A stretch of 5,298 nucleotides of DNA from an uncultured Succinatimonas sp. (GTDB taxonomy: Bacteria; Pseudomonadota; Gammaproteobacteria; Enterobacterales; Succinivibrionaceae), in contig CABQMD010000081.1 of NCBI GenBank assembly GCA_902465145.1, positions 1-5,298 on the forward strand, read 5' to 3'. Position 1 is the first letter of the stretch; each line of letters begins with the position of its first letter. Below, one piece after another: positions 1 through 5,298 of the stretch. Position numbers and translations under genes: made by a program. A model generated the notes under the pieces. It was not told where the DNA came from and did no database searches. It worked only from the letters and a program-made list of their open reading frames with translations.

Positions 1-162
1 AACCTACCGCGCCGAACCGGGAGAAGATTTTTAAAAATTGCTTTGCTGCAATCGGGGAAGCTATATTCAGAAAAAATACTGATCACTGTCAGGTGTATTA
101 ACTTCAGAGTGGAAGTTCTGTGGTGAGCTACAGCTGAGTTTAGGAGCTAATTAAGCGACAAA

Positions 163-178
163 CCTTGATACATCAAGG
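163..178. repeat. Short inverted repeat CCTTGAT/ATCAAGG
   Basis: The two 7-bp arms at 163-169 and 172-178 are perfectly complementary around a 2-nt centre. As RNA it would fold as a 6-bp stem with a TACA loop. No run of T follows, so it is not a convincing intrinsic terminator. It may be an operator-like dyad or part of the structure of an old mobile-element end. Its function is unknown. Confidence 0.4.
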
Positions 179-365
179 CTTGCGGGTATTTTCTGTTTGA
201 CACATGGTAGTATAAAACCTAGGGTATAGCTGTCGAAGTAAGATTGTTGATATTTCTTTTTTTCGTTGTCGAACCTTGTCTTAACAATGTGTCAGATCAG
301 GGCGTTTAACTATGCCATCGTGTGACTGAGTCAGCCTATTCAACTCTACGCGTATCATCAGCTCT

Positions 366-382
366 GCAAGTAAAATACTTGC
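366..382. repeat. Hairpin GCAAGTA-AAA-TACTTGC upstream of transporter
   Basis: A perfect 7-bp inverted repeat with a 3-nt AAA loop lies 72 bases before the first possible start of the transporter gene. Its right arm overlaps the candidate -35 hexamer (TTGCGA, 379-384), so a protein bound to the dyad could block transcription. No T-run follows, so it is unlikely to be a terminator. The repeat is directly visible. The operator role is inference. Confidence 0.45.
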
Positions 383-407
383 GAAACAAGGTACCAGTAA
401 CTAGGAT
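379..407 (+). promoter_or_regulatory. Candidate sigma70-type promoter for the transporter
   Basis: TTGCGA at 379-384 and TAGGAT at 402-407 each match 4 of 6 bases of the standard -35 and -10 hexamers and are separated by 17 bases. The expected start of transcription is near 414, giving a leader of about 40 to 80 bases depending on the true start codon of the transporter. The match is modest and was found by eye. Random matches of this quality are common in AT-rich DNA. Confidence 0.3.
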
Positions 408-454
408 GGTTTTATCTGAAGACAACTTAAATTATTTTTTCCAGAATGTGATGT

Positions 455-907
455 ATGAACGCGACTGAAAATCGCATGAAAACGGATAAACAAATGTGGT
501 TGCTATTTGCGATCGGATCTGCCTTGTTTGCGGCTCTTACCGCCGTACTTGCCAAAATCGGCGTAACAAACGTCAACTCAAATCTTGCCACAGCGATACG
601 TTGCATCGTGATCACCCTCATCAGTTGGACTATAGTTTTATGTCAGGGCCACGGTAGTGATATTTCTTTCATTTCCGCCAAAAGTTGGATTTTTCTGATC
701 CTCTCTGGGATCACCACGGGAGTTTCATGGTTGTGTTATTTCCGCGCCTTGCAACTTGGGGAAGTCTCAAAGGTGGTTCCGATAGACAAACTCAGTACTG
801 TGCTGACCATAATTCTGGCTCTCGTTATTTTTCATGAGACTTTCACCTTTAAAACAGCCGTCGGAATGCTCATGATCACGATCGGAACTTTGTTTATGAC
901 GTTGTAA
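455..907 (+). CDS. Half-size EamA/DMT-family membrane transporter
   Basis: This gene encodes a 150-residue inner-membrane protein with one EamA-type domain. I see five hydrophobic spans, roughly at residues 14-36, 43-64, 77-101, 107-127 and 132-150. Small five-helix members of the drug/metabolite transporter superfamily are known and are thought to work as dimers, whereas full-length members carry two copies of the domain. The motif FRALQLGEVSKVVPIDKLS (residues 96-114), followed by FHE near 126-128, is typical of the small EamA proteins. The substrate cannot be told from sequence. The start is uncertain. ATG 455 gives the longest form but has no clear ribosome site. ATG 476 is possible. ATG 494 (residue 14) begins directly at the first membrane helix, has GGA seven bases upstream, and gives about 137 residues, close to the family's usual length. 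The gene stands alone, with non-coding DNA on both sides. Nothing looks broken. Confidence 0.9.
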   Translation: MNATENRMKTDKQMWLLFAIGSALFAALTAVLAKIGVTNVNSNLATAIRCIVITLISWTIVLCQGHGSDISFISAKSWIFLILSGITTGVSWLCYFRALQLGEVSKVVPIDKLSTVLTIILALVIFHETFTFKTAVGMLMITIGTLFMTL

Positions 908-1248
908 TTTTGCCAGATCCAGCGGTATGTTGTTGACAAGTCAAAAGCATGATTTGTCGTATATTCTCTGTTTTTGTGTGACAAAAACAGAGAATATACG
1001 ACTAAAATGATGACAAATTGTGTTAGGTGATCAAGAATAATAATTATCCGTGTAACTTCTTGTAAACATGCAAGAGCAGAAAATGCGTCGTAAATTTTAC
1101 GTATTCTTCTCTATCTTTGTAGGATCAGAAAATTTGATGCGGTAACTGTCGTTTTAATCGCAAACGATCCAATTATTAAAATAGGTCTGCGATTTTAGAG
1201 TTTCCTTCTAGCCCAAGAAAGCACGAGAATTTTATTTGATTTTTTCTG
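908..1248. other. Gene-free interval with palindromes before the restriction gene
   Basis: No coding frame is supported here. The interval is dominated by the long perfect palindrome at 956-1002. Other dyads are TTGAC-AA-GTCAA at 933-944, CGTAAA-T-TTTACG at 1089-1101, and AATCGCA/TGCGATT at 1156-1162 and 1188-1194. ATTTGTC at 952-958 can also pair with GACAAAT at 1012-1018, which would compete with the main palindrome. A weak -10-like TAAAAT lies at 1177-1182, with only a poor -35 (TTAATC, 1154-1159) at 17 bases. If this is used, transcription of the restriction gene would start near 1189. No proper T-tailed terminator for the transporter gene is evident. Confidence 0.5.
956..1002. repeat. 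Perfect 47-bp palindrome (22-bp arms, 3-nt loop)
   Basis: The left arm at 956-977 runs GTCGTATATTCT, then CTGTTTTTGT. The right arm at 981-1002 is its exact complement, and the loop is GTG. The arms contain no mismatch. It lies 49 bases after the transporter stop codon and about 255 bases before the restriction gene. The T-run is on the loop side of the stem, not after it, and the bases that follow are TAAAATGATG, so it does not have the form of an intrinsic terminator on either strand. It could still act as an RNA hairpin protecting the transporter mRNA 3' end, as a protein-binding or cruciform site, or as a small mobile or repeated palindrome. The structure is certain. The role is unknown. 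Confidence 0.9.
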
Positions 1249-1252
1249 GTGA
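1248..1252 (+). promoter_or_regulatory. Ribosome binding site deciding the ATG 1258 start
   Basis: GGTGA at 1248-1252 is a partial Shine-Dalgarno sequence five bases before ATG 1258. A GTG at 1249 would extend the protein by three residues, but it overlaps this site and has no ribosome site of its own, so ATG 1258 is preferred. Confidence 0.5.
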
Positions 1253-1257
1253 TAGCT

Positions 1258-2190
1258 ATGTTCAATGTTTTTGAAGAGTTTGATAAAGAGCAAGAAAAAA
1301 TTCGTAACGGCAAAATAAAACAAAATAATGATGACGAAGCTCTGAAAAAGGCTCAGGAAGAACATGAAGAGCATCTGAAAAACGATCGCTCGCAAATTGA
1401 GCAGGAAAATATTGAAAAGGAACATGTTGCCAATGAATTTTCAGCAGATTTTTCCAATACCGAAGCTTTCGATGCCCTGATTGAGCAAATTAGACAATCT
1501 GCCAATACTGCCAGAGGTTACGGTACAAAATTTGAAACATTAACCAAGGATTGGCTCATCAAGGATCATGTTTACAAAGATCTGTTTACAAAAGTACAAA
1601 CCTATAAAGAATGGGCTTATGAAAATCCGCAATACGCCGACAATGCCAGAGATACAGGCATTGATCTGGTAGCAAAAAATGCAGACGACGAATTCTTTTC
1701 TGCAATTCAATGCAAGATGTATGAAAAGAACCACAGAGTGGGAAAAGCGGATATTGATTCTTTCGTAAGTGCCTCGGACAAAGATTTCTTTACCAGACGT
1801 TTTATTGTGGCCACCAATGAAAGTTGGTCTGAGAACGTCGAAAATGATCTAAAGGGTAAAAAAGTTCCGGTAAGAATTATAAAATACTCAGATCTGGCAT
1901 CTTCAAACGTGGACTGGTCAGCTTATGCCAAGGGAAAAACCACATATTTAAAATCGAGGATGCTGCGCCCGTACCAAAAAAATGCTATTGAAAAGGTGAT
2001 CCTCGGTTTTAAAGATCATGGCCTGCGGTACCGGCAAAACCTTTACCAGTATGAAGTTGGTAGAAAAGTACATAGGATCTGGCGGCTTTGTACTGTTTCT
2101 GGTCCCCTCTTTATCCTTACTTTCTCAAACTTTGTCGGACTGGAAAAGAAATTGCTCCATACACATCAATGCCTTTGCCGTATGTTCTGA
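1258..2190 (+). CDS. Mrr-like nuclease part of type ISP enzyme, truncated by frameshift
   Basis: This is the 5' fragment of the restriction gene. Residues 1-60 or so are charged and rich in Glu, Lys, Asn and Gln, probably a helical or coiled-coil lead-in. The nuclease follows: GYGTKFE at 87-93 (conserved Glu93), DTGIDLVA at 132-139 (catalytic Asp136) and IQCK ending at Lys153. This is the D...QxK pattern of Mrr/PD-(D/E)xK DNases, so the cleavage residues are intact. LRPYQKNAIEKVILGFKDH, ending at residue 254, is the Q-motif-like entry to the helicase. At position 2020 the reading leaves the family frame. The last 56 residues, up to TGA 2188-2190, are out-of-frame noise that covers the Walker A region. 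A stable product might exist as a lone nuclease without its motor, but it would lack the coupling that controls cutting. The start at ATG 1258 is supported by GGTGA. Confidence 0.85.
   Translation: MFNVFEEFDKEQEKIRNGKIKQNNDDEALKKAQEEHEEHLKNDRSQIEQENIEKEHVANEFSADFSNTEAFDALIEQIRQSANTARGYGTKFETLTKDWLIKDHVYKDLFTKVQTYKEWAYENPQYADNARDTGIDLVAKNADDEFFSAIQCKMYEKNHRVGKADIDSFVSASDKDFFTRRFIVATNESWSENVENDLKGKKVPVRIIKYSDLASSNVDWSAYAKGKTTYLKSRMLRPYQKNAIEKVILGFKDHGLRYRQNLYQYEVGRKVHRIWRLCTVSGPLFILTFSNFVGLEKKLLHTHQCLCRMF
2014..2020 (+). other. Frameshift junction at GATCATG
   Basis: Upstream, GFKDH is read as GGT TTT AAA GAT CAT. Downstream, IMACGTGKT is read as ATC ATG GCC TGC and so on, in a different frame. 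Both readings share GATCATG. In type ISP proteins the segment between these is about DRGxLI, whose codons would end in CTG ATC ATG and so recreate GATCATG. Loss of 20 bases between two such copies gives exactly this sequence and exactly this frame change. The frame change is seen directly. The size of the loss is inferred from family memory. Confidence 0.75.
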
Positions 2191-5100
2191 TACCTCGACC
2201 GGTAAAGCGAATGCTGAAGATGTCGACTCATTGGTTGAGGTTGATCAATTGGCATATCCTGCCACCACCGATGCCGAATCTTTGGTAAAGCAGGTAACTG
2301 GTGCTTTAACCAAAGTTAATGATCTGACTGTAGTTTTTTCAACCTACCAATCCATAGATGTAATAGGGGAAGCTCAGAAACAAGGTCTTCCAAAATTCGA
2401 TCTGACTATTTGCGACGAAGCACACAGAACTGCTGGCGTCTCCTATACGGCAGATGATCATGAAAGCAATTTCGTAAAGGTTCATGACGACAATTTCATT
2501 AAATCCGAAAAACGTCTGTACATGACAGCAACTCCAAAAATTTACGGAAGCATACCTGAGAAACAGCAGGCGGACGGAGAAATAGTTCTCTATTCCATGA
2601 GTGATGAAAAGATCTTCGGGCCGACCTTTGATACCGTATCATTTACGCAAGCCATTGAATTAAATTGCCTCGTCGACTACAAAGTCATTGTATTGACCTT
2701 GGATGAGTCCTTATTGGAGGCCGACTACGGATTTTTGTCTGCGGATGAACCTGGCGGCCTTACTGTAAACAATGCAGCCAAAATCGTAGGTACCTGGCGC
2801 GCACTGGCAAAAATTGATCTGCAAAAAGAGAAGTCAATAAGTAACGATCTCCATCATATGAAAAGGGCTGTCGGTTTTGCACAGGTAATTGAATCCAGTG
2901 ATAAATATGATCGTCCTGCATCAAAGCAATTTGCCGATCATTTCAAGGAGGTTATCGACCTTTATAAGGCAAGAGAAAAGAAGTTCTTAAAGGACAGATT
3001 TAAATCAAAATGGAGTGAAGAAGGCTATAACGCCACTCATGCTCTTCAAGTTGAAACCAAACATATCGACGGCTCGATGAAGGCAACTGAAAAGGACTCT
3101 CTGCTGACCTGGCTTAGAGAGGAGCCTCAGAAAAATACCTGCCTTTCAGAAGGCGTGGATGTACCATCTCTTGATGCCGTAATTTTCCTGTCCCCGAGAA
3201 AATCTCATGTCGACATTGTTCAGACCGTGGGGCGAGTAATGAGAACCGCCAAGGGGAAGGAACGCGGATACGTAATTTTGCCTATAGTTGTCCCGACAGG
3301 GGTCTCTCCTGATCTGGTTCTCAATCAAAACAAAGACTTTGATGTTGTTTGGCAGGTTTTGAACGGCCTTAAATCAATTGATCCTTCCTTCGGAAGTTAT
3401 GTCGACGGAGAAACTGGGAAAATCGATTCGAATAAAATCGAAATCATCTGCATATCTGATCAAAAGTTTTCTCGCAAAAGAGGCGCCGAAAGCCGCAGAG
3501 TTGCCGGATCCTCGACTAAAGGACGTAAAAGCCCCCGCAATGATTCTGATGCGAAAGATGCGAACGATGCATATCAAACTGAATTTGAATTCGGAGTGAG
3601 CAGGGATTACTACCTTGAAGAGGAAATAAAATCCAAGATCGTTAAAAGAGTAGGAAACCGCAGAGAATGGAGCGATTGGGCAGAGGATGTAGGTGAGATT
3701 TGTCAGGCACAAATCAAGCATATTAAAAAGGTTATAGACGGAAATAAGAACTCGCAAAAAGCCTTGGCTGATTTTACTCAGGAATTGAAGGCCACCCTAA
3801 ACGGTGAACTTGACGAAGACTCTGTTATTGAAATGCTGGGGCAACATGTGGTGATCAAGCCCGTATTGGCGGCTTTGTTTAAGGAATACCCCTTTGCCGA
3901 TGAGAATCCCATTTCAAAGGCTATGACTGAGATCCTCTCAAAGCTTGATCAAGACGGCATGAATAAGTGTACTGCCTTGTTGGAACCTTTCTACGCTGAT
4001 GTTGCAAGACGCATGAGATCTGCCAACGATCCTGAAATCAGACAAACTCTGATCAAGGACTTATTCGATAAATTCTTTAAGGTAGCCTTCCCTAAGATGA
4101 AGGACAAATTGGGGATTGTTTATACCCCCATCGAGATTGTCGACTTTATCAATAAGTCCGTTGATTATTTATTGCGTAAGGAATTCAATAAATCTCTTGC
4201 CGATCACGATCTGCATATTCTCGATCCTTTTACGGGAACCGGTTCCTTCATTGTAAGAATGATGCAATCAGGTTTGATTGGCAAAGAGGATCTTAAATAC
4301 AAATACAATCACGATTTACATGCCAACGAAATAGTACCGCTTGCGTACTATATTGCGTCCATGAATATAGAAACCGCTTACCACGATATCATTAAGGATG
4401 CCGAGTATAAGCCCAATGACATTATGGTTTGGACGGATACCTTTGCCGAAAACCAAAAAAGCGATCTCTTTAAAACACCTCTGTCTGAGAATAATAAAAA
4501 GCAGGAAAATGAAAATAATGCTGAAATCAGGGTCATTATCGGAAACCCGCCTTATTCTGTAGGTCAGAAATCTCAAAATGATGATAACGCCAACGAGCAT
4601 TATGAAAAGTTGGATAACCGCCTGCGTGAAACCTATGTGGCAAGAACAAATGCCACGTTGAAGGGAAAAATCTTCGATTCCTATACCAGAGCCTATCGTT
4701 GGGCTGCAGACAGGATCCATGATTCAGGGATCGTCGCTTTTATTACAAATGCGGGGTGGCTTGATTCAGCAAGTTATGACGGTATGCGCAAATGCATGGT
4801 TGAGGAGTTTTCATCGATTTATCTTTATCACCTTAAAGGGAATGCGAGAACATCAGGAGAACAACGTAGAAAAGAAAAAGACAACGTCTTTGGTGAAGGT
4901 AGCCGAGCTCCAGTTGCAATAGTATTCCTTGTTAAAAATCCTTATAGCGCTGAAAAAGGCAAAATATATTTCCATGCTGTGGATGATTATTTAACAAGAG
5001 AGCAGAAACTTGCCGAGATCAGAAGCTTCGGCTCCGTTCAAAATATGAACTGGAATGAGATAACTCCTGACAAACATGGGGATTGGCTTAATCAAAGAGA

Positions 5101-5298
5101 CGATTCTTACTTTAAATTCATGAGGCTTGATGGTAAAAAAACACAAGAACCTTATATATTTAAAAACTTCTCCTTAGGCGTGGTAACAAGTAGAGATACT
5201 TGGGTTTATAACTCATCTGCAGACGTCGTAAAAAAGAATGTAAACCAGTTAATCTCTTTTTATAACTCGGAGGTTGACAGAGCCAAAAGCGATCCTGC
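2018..5298 (+). CDS. Helicase-methyltransferase part of type ISP enzyme, partial at 3' end
   Basis: This frame is open from 2000 through the right edge, with the first ATG at 2018 and about 1,093 visible codons. Residues are counted from that ATG. The motor motifs are CGTGKT (3-8), CDEAHR with Asp133-Glu134, MTATP (169-173), SEGVDVP (377-383) and QTVGRVMR (402-409, with arginines 406 and 409). A polar linker rich in Arg, Ser, Asp and Ala spans about 474-525. The methyltransferase shows GIVYTPIEIVDF (699-710, motif X), DPFTGTGSF (736-744, AdoMet binding), HANE with Glu771, NPPY (843-846, adenine-N6 catalysis) and the family-typical GNARTSGE (941-948). The target-recognition part is cut by the window edge. 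Relative to homologs as I recall them, residues like CRILSNxR are missing before Cys375. ATG 2018 has no ribosome site and begins inside the Walker A region, so independent translation is doubtful. The methyltransferase core looks complete. Confidence 0.85.
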   Translation, partial: MACGTGKTFTSMKLVEKYIGSGGFVLFLVPSLSLLSQTLSDWKRNCSIHINAFAVCSDTSTGKANAEDVDSLVEVDQLAYPATTDAESLVKQVTGALTKVNDLTVVFSTYQSIDVIGEAQKQGLPKFDLTICDEAHRTAGVSYTADDHESNFVKVHDDNFIKSEKRLYMTATPKIYGSIPEKQQADGEIVLYSMSDEKIFGPTFDTVSFTQAIELNCLVDYKVIVLTLDESLLEADYGFLSADEPGGLTVNNAAKIVGTWRALAKIDLQKEKSISNDLHHMKRAVGFAQVIESSDKYDRPASKQFADHFKEVIDLYKAREKKFLKDRFKSKWSEEGYNATHALQVETKHIDGSMKATEKDSLLTWLREEPQKNTCLSEGVDVPSLDAVIFLSPRKSHVDIVQTVGRVMRTAKGKERGYVILPIVVPTGVSPDLVLNQNKDFDVVWQVLNGLKSIDPSFGSYVDGETGKIDSNKIEIICISDQKFSRKRGAESRRVAGSSTKGRKSPRNDSDAKDANDAYQTEFEFGVSRDYYLEEEIKSKIVKRVGNRREWSDWAEDVGEICQAQIKHIKKVIDGNKNSQKALADFTQELKATLNGELDEDSVIEMLGQHVVIKPVLAALFKEYPFADENPISKAMTEILSKLDQDGMNKCTALLEPFYADVARRMRSANDPEIRQTLIKDLFDKFFKVAFPKMKDKLGIVYTPIEIVDFINKSVDYLLRKEFNKSLADHDLHILDPFTGTGSFIVRMMQSGLIGKEDLKYKYNHDLHANEIVPLAYYIASMNIETAYHDIIKDAEYKPNDIMVWTDTFAENQKSDLFKTPLSENNKKQENENNAEIRVIIGNPPYSVGQKSQNDDNANEHYEKLDNRLRETYVARTNATLKGKIFDSYTRAYRWAADRIHDSGIVAFITNAGWLDSASYDGMRKCMVEEFSSIYLYHLKGNARTSGEQRRKEKDNVFGEGSRAPVAIVFLVKNPYSAEKGKIYFHAVDDYLTREQKLAEIRSFGSVQNMNWNEITPDKHGDWLNQRDDSYFKFMRLDGKKTQEPYIFKNFSLGVVTSRDTWVYNSSADVVKKNVNQLISFYNSEVDRAKSDP
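3137..3143 (+). other. Probable in-frame deletion before helicase motif V
   Basis: The translation reads EEPQKNTCLSEGVDVP. In related type ISP motors the order is EP-x-NTCRILSN-x-RCLSEGVDVP, with two cysteines. The single Cys here (TGC at 3140-3142) is what remains if the 24 bases between two TGC codons are lost. The missing residues form the strand that leads into motif V and should matter for ATP-driven translocation. The frame is kept. Confidence 0.6.

Larger units (their letters stand above)
1..454. other. Gene-free left flank with scattered hairpins
   Basis: I see no gene that can be supported here. A frame without a start is open from the left edge to a TAA at 99-101. Its last residues (ending GEAIFRKNTDHCQVY) look protein-like and could be the tail of a gene outside the window, possibly a transposase, but 32 codons is too short to prove coding. 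Downstream the sequence is stop-rich in all frames. Short dyads are visible: AACTTC/GAAGTT at 100-117 with a 6-nt loop, CCTTGAT/ATCAAGG at 163-178, TGACACAT/ATGTGTCA at 198-205 and 287-294, and GCAAGTA/TACTTGC at 366-382. The word TGTCGAA occurs at 231-237 and 267-273. A consensus-like TTGACA at 197-202 has only a poor partner, TAGGGT, at 220-225. A decayed mobile-element edge would fit this picture, but no element end is demonstrated. Confidence 0.5.
1258..5298 (+). pseudogene. Frameshifted type ISP restriction-modification gene (3' end outside window)
   Basis: Taken as one locus, this encodes a single-chain restriction-modification enzyme of the type ISP group (LlaGI-like). Such enzymes methylate adenine in an asymmetric site and, on unmethylated DNA, translocate with an SF2 motor until cleavage follows. 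The domain order matches: Mrr-like nuclease (1516-1800), helicase with GTGKT, DEAH, TATP and QTVGRVMR (2027-3244), coupling region (about 3600-4080), methyltransferase with DPFTGTGSF and NPPY (4112-4960), then the beginning of target recognition up to the window edge. The reading frame changes once, at 2014-2020 (GATCATG), so the intact product cannot be made by normal translation. A second, in-frame gap of about eight residues lies at 3140. Family members I recall are roughly 1,500-1,700 residues, and the visible parts plus the missing residues fit that. No partner specificity or nuclease gene is expected, because all functions are in one chain. The two parts are described separately. Confidence 0.85.

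Noticed and set aside
301..454. tRNA or other known structured RNA in the left flank
   Set aside because: No cloverleaf arms, T-loop pattern or other recognisable RNA family signature could be found by eye.
956..1002. Intrinsic terminator for the transporter gene
   Set aside because: The arms are AT-rich, the T-run lies next to the loop, and no T-run follows the stem on either strand.
956..1101. CRISPR repeats or a repeat array
   Set aside because: There is one palindrome and no regularly spaced copies. The partial resemblance of the region near 1089-1113 to the left arm is only a few bases.
1249..1251. GTG as start of the restriction gene
   Set aside because: It lies within the GGTGA ribosome site that fits ATG 1258 and has no site of its own.
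1195..1425. Minus-strand frame of 76 codons rich in Phe and Leu
   Set aside because: It is the reverse of the Glu/Lys-rich start of the restriction gene. The hydrophobic look is a by-product.
2005..2022. Programmed +1 ribosomal frameshift at TTTTAAAGATCATGGC joining nuclease to motor
   Set aside because: No rare codon, stop codon, internal ribosome site or stem-loop supports it. The residues before Walker A would also still be missing, so a deletion explains more.
2088..2288. Plus-strand 66-codon frame in the third phase
   Set aside because: It overlaps the clear motor frame (LVPSLSLLSQTLSDW and onward) and has no ribosome site.
3374..3757. Minus-strand frame of 127 codons
   Set aside because: It lies wholly opposite the continuous motor-methyltransferase frame and has no family resemblance or ribosome site.
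4316..4720. Minus-strand frame of 134 codons
   Set aside because: It is opposite the methyltransferase motifs HANE and NPPY, so it is a shadow of a conserved coding region.

Overview
This 5.3 kb window looks like an accessory stretch of a bacterial chromosome, probably from a host-associated gammaproteobacterium with low-to-middle G+C. That assignment is weak: it rests on codon choice, a very high density of GATC words (about 50 by hand count) and general protein resemblance. No ribosomal or marker gene is present to confirm it. All supportable genes are on the + strand.

Layout. Positions 1-454 hold no gene I can name, only several short hairpins and, at the left edge, a possible tail of a reading frame that starts outside the window. 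Positions 455-907 encode a small five-helix EamA/DMT-type membrane transporter. Positions 908-1248 are non-coding and contain the clearest structural oddity: a perfect 47-bp palindrome (22-bp arms, 3-nt loop, 956-1002). From 1258 to beyond the right edge lies a very large single-chain restriction-modification gene of the type ISP (LlaGI-like) kind. Its domain order is an Mrr-like PD-(D/E)xK nuclease, an SF2 DNA translocase, a coupling region, a gamma-class adenine methyltransferase with NPPY, and the start of the target-recognition region.

The restriction gene is broken. The nuclease is read in the frame of 1258. The helicase Walker A motif and everything after it are in another frame, opening at 2000 with its first ATG at 2018. 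The junction sits at GATCATG and is best explained by loss of about 20 bases between two copies of that word. A second lesion, an apparent in-frame loss of about eight residues just before helicase motif V (near 3140), is also flanked by a short repeat (TGC). The methyltransferase part remains open to the window edge. The locus is therefore either a recently decayed defence system or a split one that now yields a nuclease fragment and, if it is translated, a translocase-crippled methyltransferase. The transporter has no evident functional link to it.
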